From: Fistulifera solaris
Taxonomy: Eukaryota; Bacillariophyta; Bacillariophyceae; Naviculales; Stauroneidaceae
Reading direction: 5' to 3'
Length of the DNA stretch: 64,000 nt
Assembly (NCBI GenBank): GCA_030295235.1
Contig: AP026162.1
Coordinates: 496,001-560,000, forward strand
Position numbers and translations under genes: made by a program. The notes beneath the pieces are model-generated. The model worked only from the letters and a program-made list of their open reading frames with translations. It did no database searches and had not been told where the DNA came from. Positions 51,322-62,951 of the stretch are shown here, in pieces (the first letter of the stretch is position 1; each line of letters opens with the position of its first letter).

Positions 51322-52566
51322 ATGACTATTCATTTCGAAATCCGAATCGATGAGCAAGCCGTCATTGAATCAGTCGACAAGCTGCAGCTTCAATGGAAGG
51401 AGTACTTGCAAAGTCGTTCCGCAACCATCGACGCAATGACATTTCAACAAGCTCCTTTGCATTTGTGTTACGGTGGCGATTACACCATTTACAGTGAAGG
51501 GACGACAGTAACGAGTATTTTACTGACAGAAACGACATCGTTTGAAGTATACACGTTTCTCTTAAGTACGGAAGAACCTTCAATTGAAGAACTCGAACCA
51601 TCGGAAGGAGGCGGGAGCGATCAAGAATGGACGGCTGCGTGTGAAAATTTGACGCTGCCACATGTATCGTTGCACACTTCCTGGGAATCATTACTGTTTG
51701 AAGGATCTATAAAACAACAGTTGTTTTATTATGCGAATTCCGCGTTGCACTTTGCCGACAAACAAGTTTCGGGTCATATGGTTCATTGGAATCGTCTCGT
51801 CTTGCTGTGGGGACCTCCGGGAACGGGAAAAACATCTCTTTGCAGGGCTCTCGCACAGAAACTAGCGATACGATTGAATCGACGTTTTCCTCGCGCGTGC
51901 TTGTTGGAAATTCATTCTCATTCTCTCTTTTCGAAATGGTTTTCCACGAGCGGAAAATTGATACACAAACTATTTGATCTCATTCAAGAAATGCTGCAAG
52001 AAGACCCGGAGCGATTAGTGTGTGTCTTGATGGATGAAATTGAAAGTCTCGCGGCCAGTCGGTCGGCTGCAAGCAGTAGTGAACCCACCGATGCCATGCG
52101 CGCCGTCAATTCCTTACTGACCGGGTTGGATCGGTTGCGACACTGTCCCAACGTTTTGCTTCTGGCGACCACCAACTTGACGCAATCGGTCGACACGGCC
52201 TTTTTAGATCGCGCTGATGTTAAAATTTACATCGGTCCTCCGTGCCTCGAAGCGCGATGTGCCATGTTGCACTCGAGCTTAAATGAACTGATGCGAGTGA
52301 AGATTGTCAGAAAGACGGAAGAGACGGATCCGGATGGTAATGCAACGACAAATTCTTTGTATCAGCAACGAGTACTGTCACTGGCGCTGCTGGCCGATGG
52401 CTTAAGTGGTCGAAGTCTTCGACGATTGCCATTGCAAGCACATGCGCGTGTTGCGTCATCCACTTTAGCTAGTATCGATTCCATTCCGATGGATGTATAC
52501 ATGAATGCTTTGGAGCATACGATACGAATGGAACTAGAATCGCTTAAATTGATGAATAAAAGCTAA
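51322..52566 (+). CDS. TRIP13: AAA+ ATPase TRIP13/Pch2
   Basis: 414 residues, single exon. Walker A WGPPGTGKTSLCRALAQKLA (about residues 163-182); HSLFSKWFSTSGKLIHKLFD is the TRIP13 pore and following helix; Walker B VCVLMDEIESLAASRSA with the catalytic Glu; sensor-1 LLATTNLTQSVDTAFLDRAD; then KIYIGPP. The Pch2/TRIP13 remodeller opens HORMA-domain proteins such as Mad2 and meiotic Hop1. Length and domain order match human TRIP13. It is divergent from the ASCH gene and convergent with the RRM gene (75 bp gap). Confidence 0.93.
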   Translation: MTIHFEIRIDEQAVIESVDKLQLQWKEYLQSRSATIDAMTFQQAPLHLCYGGDYTIYSEGTTVTSILLTETTSFEVYTFLLSTEEPSIEELEPSEGGGSDQEWTAACENLTLPHVSLHTSWESLLFEGSIKQQLFYYANSALHFADKQVSGHMVHWNRLVLLWGPPGTGKTSLCRALAQKLAIRLNRRFPRACLLEIHSHSLFSKWFSTSGKLIHKLFDLIQEMLQEDPERLVCVLMDEIESLAASRSAASSSEPTDAMRAVNSLLTGLDRLRHCPNVLLLATTNLTQSVDTAFLDRADVKIYIGPPCLEARCAMLHSSLNELMRVKIVRKTEETDPDGNATTNSLYQQRVLSLALLADGLSGRSLRRLPLQAHARVASSTLASIDSIPMDVYMNALEHTIRMELESLKLMNKS

Positions 52567-52641
52567 ACTTTTTTGTTTTGTATATGTAATGAATTTGCTG
52601 TTGTTACAGTGATTTAAATAGGACAGTCTAGCATTTCAAAA

Positions 52642-53619
52642 TCATTGCGCCCGACGACGCTTTGCCGGCGGCCCATCGCCTCTATCCTGATCGCGACGCA
52701 AAGGATGATGTTTCAGCATGTCAAAGGAAAAGCCGGATCGTTCTGGAGCGGGACCACCGTCTTCCCAGCCTTGTACGGCCCATCCTGCTTTCCCGAATGC
52801 TTTACTCCCGTACCCTGCCTTCCATCCGTTTCGACCAAACGCCACTGCCAATCCAGCAAACTCGCCACTCGAAGTACTCGGTTGTCCTGCTCGCAGACCG
52901 ACATGCTTCGGTCCCGCTGGTATGACTCTCTTTTGTTGTTCCGCACGGGGCGTCGCCAGTTTGACTTCCACGGGTCGTCCGTGAATGTTGATGGGTTGTA
53001 CTTCAATGGCCTTTTGTGCCCCCTGCGATCCATTTTCAAAAGTCACAAAGCCAAAGCCTCGACTCCGCATTGTTGTCTGGTCTAACATGACAATCGCATC
53101 CACCACTGCACCAAATTGTTCAAAGATCTGCTTGAGTTCTTCGTGATCGACTTGCGGTGGCAGTCCTCCGACGAAAATTTTATTGTGCAACTGTTCCGGC
53201 GTCAGTTCGGCTTCGACCGGTGGAGCGGGCGCTGCGGCGGGACCGTCATCGCCGTGATGGATGGAAGGAGGAGCGAGGCCTCGGGCTTGTGCGCGTTTGA
53301 CATCGACAATTTTGTGATTGATTTCGTGTTTGGCTTCGTTCATGACTAAATCAACCGTCGATGCGTCACTGAAAACAACAAACGCAAAGCCTCGTGGTTC
53401 ACCCGTTTGACGATTCTTCATGACTGTGTATGTAAAGAAGAGATTAAGGCGCAGTTATAGAAGGAGAACGACGCGAAATGCATGCGAAAACGCACCTTCG
53501 ACGGAAGCGACGGGCCCGTACTGTTCAAAATGCCATCGCAACGATTCTTCTGTCGTTTGCCACGAAAGACCACCGACAAAAATCTTGCCATGATCCATCA
53601 ATATGTTTTTGTCTGTCAT
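52642..53619 (-). CDS. Two-RRM RNA-binding protein (Musashi/hnRNP A-B type)
   Basis: Two exons: 53619-53496 and 53423-52642 (72-bp intron splitting a Val codon), 301 residues, no frame break. RRM1 starts KIFVGGLSWQTTEESLRWHF (RNP2) and continues GEPRGFAFVVF (RNP1); RRM2 has KIFVGGLPPQVDHEELKQIF and RSRGFGFVTF. The linker is Pro/Ala-rich and the C-terminus is Gly-rich with aromatic residues (WKAGYGSKAFGKAGWAVQGW). Such proteins act in mRNA splicing, stability or translation. Closest in layout to Musashi/DAZAP/hnRNP A-B; paralogue identity is not resolvable. Confidence 0.88.
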
Positions 53620-54886
53620 CTTGTGTAACGAATAGACGATCTTGACTTATTTGTTCTATTCAAAAGAGGGCCCTTTTTCTGCTTTGTTGTCGAGGATGTC
53701 AAACAACGAAAGGCTGCTGGTTTCGATTTTGCTTTACAACAGTAAGGCAAAATTTTACGGATTTTGCTTAGGAAAATGTCATGGATTGTATTTAGCAATC
53801 CAGAACCATTCTACGACACTGATCGAATGTGTAGACAGAAAACCATATAGGGAGAGCAGTCATCTCGGGTCTGATTAAGGTTATCCACCTTTTAAGGAAA
53901 TAACCTTAATTATTTTGTTGATGAACACCAACCATTTATGGTTTTCGTCTACACATTTGGTGACTGTCAAGAAAGCGGTTCTGAAAGGGTAACTAGAATC
54001 CGTCGAGATCCTTATCTATTCACTAATTATAATCCGTAACATTTTGCCTTACTATGGTAAAGCAGTTATTCAAAATATCGGCCTCGTTTTCTGCCGTCAT
54101 TATTCACCGTCATTGTTTTGTTGTGGCTGAGTCTATTTATTTCTTGGTTGCGGAGATGATAAAAAGCAAATCGTCAAAACTAAGAAAAAGTCGTCTCATT
54201 TACAATGGATGAAAATTAGGAACGCGGGAGGTGGCGTTTGCAGGCAAACAGCAATTGAACGTCATGCTCGTGAAACAGCGTGAAAGTATTGCTTTCGACT
54301 TGCGTCTTCCCATGGGGCTGTCTTTTCTCTTGTTGTAATGATTTCACTTTGACTGTCTCTAGCTAAATGGCATTGAGTGAAAGATACGAGACGACGCGAC
54401 GTATGACACCCTCTTTGAGATTTATTGTTCACGACGTAAAGGCCAGCGACGTGTGACGCTTTCTTACTCGTGCTGAGTCGGTGGTGGTATGTTGTCTAAG
54501 TTTTACGTGTCGTTTGTGGAAGGCCAAGGCCAGCTATACAGTTTATGTCAGATGAAAAGCAGATTTTACTAATGGAGATATTTACCGCTTAAATATCTGC
54601 GGGGACGACAAATTCCAGCTCAGTCTCTTGACTGAAAGCTCTGCCCTTGTCACCGTTCGTGAAAGATCACTTTTGCACCCTAATCCAAAAGTAAGATTGT
54701 AAAGAACACTTCGGCCTGTGAAAATATTTTGACGAATGTGGGTTCATCAACATACTGCATATCGAGGCGAGAATCATTCTCACTGAGCAAGATCGTTGAT
54801 TTTGAGCTTCTTACGAACAGCCGGCTTGCCGCATATGAAAGCACAAAGCGAAATGTATTCACTACATTAGATTATTGTTTCGTGTA
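53620..54886. other. 1.27-kb intergenic region with a foldback MITE
   Basis: Upstream of the RRM gene and downstream of the methyltransferase gene (both on the minus strand). Holds the MITE at 53741-54053. 54054-54886 shows nothing identifiable. Confidence 0.6.
53741..54053. mobile_element. Foldback MITE, family M2 copy 2
   Basis: A 313-bp element. Ends AGTAAGGCAAAATTTTACGG and, at the right, the complement of AGTAAGGCAAAATGTTACGG, so about 23 bp of inverted repeat with one mismatch. Nested inside are the pairs AATGTGTAGACAGAAAACCA / GGTTTTCGTCTACACATT and ATTAAGGTTATCC / GGAAATAACCTTAAT, making it foldable almost end to end. Homologous to the 46263-46600 copy (shared GCAAAATNTNACGGATTTT and GTGTAGACAG). 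No coding capacity. Confidence 0.8.
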
Positions 54887-56843
54887 TTAATTTTTCTTTT
54901 CGCTTTCAGGATTGACAAAGATTTCCATCTTTTCTGTTCGTGGGTTAAAAACCATGGATCGTTCACGACGAGCCGTTGCCACTTGATCTTCCATCTTCTG
55001 TCGAAGTTCGGCAATGCGTTGTCTCTCTTTCTCTCGTGCCGCTTGAAATTCGGTCATATCCTCTAGGGCTGCCTTTCTTAATCCTTTCCTCGCGTCTAGC
55101 ATTTCTTGCAGGTCAGCGGCTGTGAGACAGTCCAGCCACTTGGCGTACTCTTCGCGACTGGAACCTCCAGGAGTCAAAATCTCGGTGGCTAGCAGTTCCG
55201 CGCCGACAAGTTGCACTTCAAACTCCTTCCAGCTTGGACATTTGGAACGAAGAATAGCATAGGTGGGCTTAAGACCCGTCACGAAAGCTTTGAGAGCTTC
55301 GTCTTGCGCCGGATCGTTCGACCCAAATCGTGGAACAATGTACGATAGTAAACTGATCTTGTCCTCAATTTCAATAGCCGATGTATCCATTCCAACTGGC
55401 TTCCAGAAGTCTTCTTGGGGCATTCGTAGACCAAGACCTTCTCTCAGTGCCAGCATCTGCTGATCGTTCCCGTTGAACGCTGGATCGCAAATCAAGTCGG
55501 CCGCCAGTTGCGATTGCATACTAAACGTAAAGGAGAATTTATCCATTTTCGCGAGGACTTCGTAGATTGCTGGGAGATGTTCAATATTTCTTTCGATAGA
55601 AGCTTTTAATGTCTCCTTGTCATCTGCTGTCTCGAGAGCGCGTGTTAAGCGAGGTACCACGAGCTTCTTGTCACGATCTTCCATGACCGGAAGCATCCAC
55701 AACAAACTCTGCAAAGACCGTTCCAAATTTTCGAAATCAATGCAATCATCTTGAAACCCTTTCGTTGCTTGAACTACATACACGTTGTTGGCTTTGTTGG
55801 GTTTCAAGAGTTTTTGTAAAGGTCCAGCGTTCATTTCCGCGGCATTCTCTGGCGAAATGTCGAAACCTCTCAAGTTTTCCCAACCATCTCCCGCCGAAAA
55901 ATGAAAGAAACTTCCCGTCATCCACATGTGCTGATCGTCATTGTATTGTTGCCAAATTCTCGTTCGAGCTTCGGTAAATTTGTCCTTAACACCGTCCTTG
56001 CCCACAAACGTAACAATCATGGACCCACCGGGCTTGATAAGGTACCAAGCACTACGAAAGACCTCGCGTGGATTGGTCAAGTAGTCGACGGTGCATGTCA
56101 TGACAATCATATCGAATGGTTCCTTAGCCAACAAGCGAAGATCATCGCTGTCGACATCCCTTTCTTTGACAACTTTATTGAGATCGACGACCAACGTATC
56201 GGTCAAAGATGGATTTCGTTTCATGTCGGCCTCATTCGCACCGACACCCACATGGCGTGACAGTTTCAGATCGGAAGGAAAGTACGAATTCGCTCCGGCT
56301 CCCAATTCCAGCACCGACATTCCATCCCGCATGTAAAATGCAAAATGTGCTTGCAATTTCGCAATCCCATCTTCATCCATGACACTGCTGGGTTCGTCTG
56401 TTTGCGACCAGTATTGTAAGGGATCAAACGCCATTTCTTTCGCTTTCTCCAAATCTTCTTCTTTCGGTACTTGCGGCATACCCGATAACATGGTCGTTAA
56501 ACTCGAAACCGCCTTTTGTTGTTCCATTGCGGTCGCTTCCCCGGCCGATTTGAAAATGCTTTCATCGTACGGCCAAATCACGGGCCATTTCCAAATATTG
56601 GCTCCCACACGCAAGCCGGGAGCTTCTTTGGCCTTTTCGTCTAAATCCGCCATCGGCAATTTCTTCTTTTCTTGTTCTTCTCTCATCTTTTTTAATCATA
56701 GGACCGATGATCATGGGGGGCGGCACGGCGGAGAGTGCGGTGGTGCGTCGTGGGGATGCTGCCGATGGCATCGTCGTCGTCCATGCCGTTGACGATGGCA
56801 GGAGAAGCGTCGATAAAACGCTGACGGCCGTAAATAATTTCAT
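54887..56843 (-). CDS. Plastid SAM-dependent methyltransferase-domain protein
   Basis: About 652 residues. The ATG at 56843 opens a presequence, MKLFTAVSVLSTLLLPSSTA + WTTTM. A class I methyltransferase fold follows: SVLELGAGANSYFPSD (motif I), TDTLVVDLNK, FDMIVMTCTVDYLTNPREVF and LIKPGGSMIVTFVGKDG. The C-terminal 330 residues are helical (tetrapyrrole- or protein-binding unknown) and end in a charged coiled coil (AAREKERQRIAELRQKMEDQ). The leader and body are in different frames; one more base in the T6 run on the plus strand (56688-56693) joins them as IGPMIKKMREEQEKKK. The substrate is unknown. Confidence 0.75.
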
Positions 56844-57265
56844 TTTAGAGGAAACGGACAGAACTAGTAACAACTAACAACCCGAATAACTGGAATGTCG
56901 GGTTGATGGATTTTGCTTTGTCAAAAAAGCATCTGGAAAACGGACTTCAACTTGGTTTATATTGCGCACCCTGCCTGCGGACTTTGATGCGTGTTTGTAC
57001 GTCATACGTCAATAATACTTAGACTCATGACTAAAGGCCAGTCTTGGTTAAGTTGAGCTTACCTGGTACACATTGGGTATACAGAGACAGAGGCAGTTCT
57101 AACTCTCCGTACGACGGAGGCACGCATTGAGCAAACTCCTCCAATCAATCGCGTCGTTCCTTTTGCGCCTTTTTTCACAGAACAACAAACAAGCACAACA
57201 CACAACAACACATCTTGTCATCATTACATTTAATCATTGTAGAACAACGAACGCTACGAAATATC
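56844..57265. other. Divergent promoter region, methyltransferase / RIOK2
   Basis: 422 bp, nothing recognised except ACAACAAACAAGCACAACAC-type A/C-rich leader sequence just upstream of RIOK2. Confidence 0.55.
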
Positions 57266-58904
<1,639 letters not shown>

Positions 58905-59034
58905 TTTTGGTGTGTTTGAAGATATGCTGAAGAGAGACATCAATGATACTGGCAACTTGCTAAGAATAACATTTACTTTAGCAGTCTCTTTGCTAGATGC
59001 GTATACGAATAACACTGGTGGCACCCGAGTTAAC

Positions 59035-59616
59035 CTAACTGAACTGCTTCATTTTGCGCTGTATGGCTTCCACTTCTTGTAGTTGCATGGCTTTGGCCAG
59101 CAGACCATCATCGCCCCCGGCAAAAGAGGGCGACATAGTGTCGAGCTGACTTATTTGCTGGCACATGACACAGTAAACAGCCTGTGAAGCCTTCTAATTC
59201 ACTTGAAGAAAAGTAGCACAGTTGGGACACTGCACAACTGTGGCGCATCCCTGGCCGATGGACTGGTAGACATGTTTCATGCCTTTCATGCGAATCGTTT
59301 GCCCGTTCTCGAGTTGCTGGACAGTATCCTCGTGGTATCGTTGGACCTTTTCTTTGTCGACTTTCGCAGCAGACCCGGCCGATAACTTGCTGGCTTGAAA
59401 CGACGAAAAGAGTCGGTGCTGCTCTCGCATCACTTCGGGGTCGTTCATCAACATAGATACATCGACATCGACAAATGCTTCGGAACTTGGGGCAGCTCGA
59501 GCCGCCTCCTCAAACTGCTGAAGATGTTTCGCTTGTTCTTGAATCAAGCGAGCCATTCGGTCACTGTCTCCTTGTTGTGGAAAGGACAAGCTGCTGTTAG
59601 ATAAAGAACGATACAT
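59035..59616 (-). CDS. Small zinc-finger protein with in-frame TAG in the finger
   Basis: The frame starts MYRSLSNSSLSFPQQGDSDR and runs 140 residues to TAG at 59194-59196, just after CPNCATFLQVN. In the same frame past the TAG come KASQAVYCVMCQQISQLDTM and a helix (LLAKAMQLQEVEAIQRKMKQ) to a TAG at 59035-59037. The two CxxC pairs, CPNC and CVMC, are spaced as in one LSD1-type or zinc-ribbon finger, so the stop divides a likely single domain. A base-call error is the simplest reading; stop read-through is the alternative. The N-terminal part is helical and Gln/Glu-rich. I do not recognise a named family. Confidence 0.6.
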
Positions 59617-60568
59617 TTTGATTTACCCTTTCGTTCTGCCTCGAAACAATTTTATGATGAAACATGGATGGCGTCGACTTTGGTTTCGTCTGCCAACCAT
59701 TGAAAACTTTTATAATTCCGCTGTCGGAGTCTCAAAATGAGAACATGGGGGAAGGCCGGCGTCAGCTGGCGTCTTCTGCAAATCTTCGATCTGAACTTTC
59801 AATTCCCACGTCCCCGCCGCCAGCCTCCAGAACTTTTTTCGGAGAAGCGGTGGCAGTGAAAACAGGTGAAAGATGAATGAACACAGTGGAGCGTGAAAAG
59901 GCAACCAGTCGCTAGCCGTGAAAGCGCGGTGCAAAGTGCAAAATGTGCTGACCGACCGGTCGTGAAGAAGTCGAATGGTGAATGGTGAATGGTGACTCGA
60001 CTTTGGTCACACTTGAAGTAACGTAGTAGCCTCTTCGCACTTTCTCATTTAGTACTAGAAAAGATGAAGTTACTGTAGGCTTAAAGAACAAGGACAACAT
60101 CTGTACGTCACACATCATTGCTTTTATATCAGTCGAAGAGTGTTGAGAACTGTTAAAGGGAATCTGTGCGATATGACTCATATAAGGCAGATCACAGATT
60201 TGGTCATTTGGTCCTCAGCTTTTTGCTTTACAGTACTGTACAAATGTACGAAAGACGTACGCCGTACGCCGCACGCCGATGTCTTATGTCCCAAACTATT
60301 CTTTTACGAAAAACGAAAACAGTGTATATATACAGTATACAGTATACAGTCGATTAGAACTACGTTAAAGTGTACCCGGGATTTCTCTGACTCAGCTCGA
60401 TTTCAGTCCCGACATGAACGTTCGTTTTTTTGGCATTGCAAAATGCGATGATCGATTGACTGCGACGATGATTATAACTTTGTTGTTCAATAAATTAAAT
60501 TTTGACTTGTTTGATAATTGAATCTCCGTTAAAAGTCTTCAAATTGAGAATCAGCTTTTGTGAGAGCC
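59617..60568. other. Divergent intergenic region, zinc-finger gene / KDSR
   Basis: 950 bp with short simple repeats (GGTGAATGGTGAATGGTGA near 59977; TACAGTATACAGTATACAGT near 60331; ACGTACGCCGTACGCCGCAC near 60256). No gene seen. Confidence 0.55.
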
Positions 60569-61630
60569 ATGATAAATCTGATTGTCGGAGGCATTCTATC
60601 TCTTCCGGGCTTGTTGCTTCATGTCGTCACTGCCCCCGTCATTGCTTTGCTTTCGGCTCCTGCCATGATCTTTCTGGTATACAGTAAACCGAAACAGGCA
60701 AAGAAAGCATTATCCACTGATCCTTCTTTGAAACGGGTGATTGTAACGGGAGGAAGTAGCGGAATTGGCAAAAGCATTGCTGTCGCAGCCGCAAAGCAAG
60801 GCATCGCGGAAGTTGTCATCATTGCCCGAAACAAGGAACGTCTCGAAGAAGCGAAAAAAGAAATTACGCAAGCAAATTCATCAATCGTCGTTAAAGCTCT
60901 CTCGGTGGATGTCGAAAGACCCGAGTCTCTTGCTGAAGCAGCCAAAGAAATTTTCACAAAAGACCCAACGCCACCGAAAACCACGCATTTGTTTTGTTGT
61001 GCCGGAGCCGCGTACCCACAGTACTTTCAGGACATTCCCCCGGAAGAATTTTCAAAAGCCGTTCACACCAATCAACTGGGAAGCATCTTTACAGCGCAAG
61101 CGTTCGTACCACTCATGACCAGCGGATCCGTCACATTTTGCAGCAGTGGGGCGGGACAGATTGGTGTGTTTGGATTGGCGTCGTATTCTCCCACCAAGTT
61201 TGCGTTGCGAGGATACGCTGAGTGTCTACATATTGAGCTTTGCGAAAGTCCTATCTATGTACAAGTTGCTTATCCTCCCGATACGGATACACCTGGTTTT
61301 GCGGAAGAAAACAAAACGAAACCGTACGAAACGAAGAAAATATCCGAAATGGCTGGACTCGCCAAGCCAGAGGATATCGGAGGGAGCATGTTGAAGGAAG
61401 CTTTGAAGGAAAATCCTCCATTCAATGTGTATTTTGGACTGGAAGGGTGGCTTGTAACGACTCTCACTTGCGGATTCCAGCCGGTCTCCACGGTGCTGGA
61501 TGCCATGGCACAAGTTTCCGTCATGTCAGTCACCCGTTGGATTTCTCTCTTCGTTCTCAATGATTGGTACAACATGATCCGAACGTACAAGCGTGGTAAG
61601 GCGAATAATGTATCAAGCAAACACGACTGA
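60569..61630 (+). CDS. KDSR: 3-ketodihydrosphingosine reductase (KDSR/Tsc10)
   Basis: 353 residues from the ATG at 60569 (MINLIVGGILSLPGLLLHVV). A short-chain dehydrogenase with VIVTGGSSGIGKSIAVAAAK as the dinucleotide-binding loop, SGSVTFCSSGAGQIG with the catalytic Ser, and YSPTKFALRGYAE as the YxxxK site. The stretch YPPDTDTPGFAEENKTKP is the KDSR/Tsc10 signature. Hydrophobic N-terminus and the C-terminal LVTTLTCGFQPVSTVLDAMA segment fit ER-membrane anchoring. It reduces 3-ketosphinganine to sphinganine with NADPH in sphingolipid synthesis. Single exon, no frame break. Confidence 0.9.
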   Translation: MINLIVGGILSLPGLLLHVVTAPVIALLSAPAMIFLVYSKPKQAKKALSTDPSLKRVIVTGGSSGIGKSIAVAAAKQGIAEVVIIARNKERLEEAKKEITQANSSIVVKALSVDVERPESLAEAAKEIFTKDPTPPKTTHLFCCAGAAYPQYFQDIPPEEFSKAVHTNQLGSIFTAQAFVPLMTSGSVTFCSSGAGQIGVFGLASYSPTKFALRGYAECLHIELCESPIYVQVAYPPDTDTPGFAEENKTKPYETKKISEMAGLAKPEDIGGSMLKEALKENPPFNVYFGLEGWLVTTLTCGFQPVSTVLDAMAQVSVMSVTRWISLFVLNDWYNMIRTYKRGKANNVSSKHD

Positions 61631-61783
61631 GCGCGTTGCTTCTTCAGCTGGTAACAGTACCTTATCAACATGAAAAAGTAAAGTTAACAATCTTTTGTAA
61701 TACCGCAATCAAGGCGCCTACAAAGATGGCTTACTGTGTACACATATTACGCTTTTCGCTACATACTGCTTGCTATGCGTTAC

Positions 61784-62951
61784 TTACTTCCGACGTAGCG
61801 CTTGGTGCACCAGAAGTGCCGTGATTGCGACAGCCGTATATAACTGAATCAAACTGCCGTACCACGGAGCCTCGCCCGCTTTCTTTTGTTCTTTTCTGTA
61901 CACCACATCCGGATGATGAAATTGATCGAACAAGCGTACCAGGTTGCGCTCCAGCATGGCCACTGTCACCTTCCCGACCAACGGCACGTAAACAACTCCA
62001 GGAATTTTGAGGAGCGCTTCTTCGTCAACATTTTTAAATGAAGCAACATTGACTACAGTTGCATTCGGTTGAATCCATTCGGTTGGAAGCATGTAGTTTT
62101 TCGTGGGTACACCGGTGATGACGATAGAAGATTGACGGACGCATTCTTCCGGTGTAAGTTCGCATTTGTGCAAACGGCCTCCAGAAAATTTGTAAATCGA
62201 ATTAATGTCAACCGAGTATACCTCTGCTCCGTCGTTGGCTAGCATGGCTGCCAGCGGGCGTCCCACAATCTCGGATCGATTGATGATCGTTACCGTTCTA
62301 CCCTCGAGTTGACGACCTACAGCTTTTGATTCATCGTAGCAGTTTGGGCACTTTTCCAGAATCTTGACAACGGAAAGAGCGGTACACGGCAAAAGGCACT
62401 TTTGTGACTGATTCGGGTAGTCTAAATAACGAACGTTTCGATACAAGTTGGTCCGATACGTGTGACAAAGTCCTTCCACATCACATTTGAAACTAACAGA
62501 ATCGCGGAGGTAGTCATCTTGACTAGCCCCGGAGAAGGATTCTTCTTGTCCGAATATCGGATAATAAACAATAATGCCGTGAACTTTGGGGTCTTCGTTT
62601 GCTTTCATCAGTTCCGCCTCGACATCAATCGCATCGTCCACACATCGTAATTCATATCGAAGACCATCTGACTCACAAGCCTTTCGCGTCCACTCGGCGT
62701 ACTGTTTCGCTGCAGGATCTTTGTTGGCGAGTAGCCCTACTAAAAGCGGTGCATCTAGAAGCAAACGAAGGCTATTTCATGAGTTTTTGATTGCGAGTAG
62801 GAACAGAGAGTGTTTCGTAAGACGTACCGACTCCGTGTGCTTTCAGGGCCTCCACCTTGTCACGAATTTCCTTTCGAAAAGGAGCGGCAACCACACCGGC
62901 GTCTACTTTCACTCCCTTGGAGGGGTCTGCAACAATCACGGGCTTTGACAT
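61784..62951 (-). CDS. MTD1: NAD-dependent methylene-tetrahydrofolate dehydrogenase, MTD1 type, with C-terminal anchor
   Basis: Two exons: 62951-62828 and 62754-61784 (73-bp intron splitting an Asp codon), 364 residues. The product starts MSKPVIVADPSKGVKVDAGV and matches yeast Mtd1 in many blocks: LLVGLLANKDPAAKQYAEWT, VHGIIVYYPIFG, DVEGLCHTYRTNLYRNVRYL, INRSEIVGRPLAAMLANDGA + EVYSVDI and VPLVGKVTVAMLERNLVRL. The Mtd1 branch is NAD-dependent and monofunctional, unlike bifunctional FolD. Odd here: an extra C-terminal hydrophobic helix (SLIQLYTAVAITALLVHQAL) followed by RRK, the form of a tail anchor, which yeast Mtd1 lacks. The enzyme would then sit on the cytosolic face of an organelle. Confidence 0.92.
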
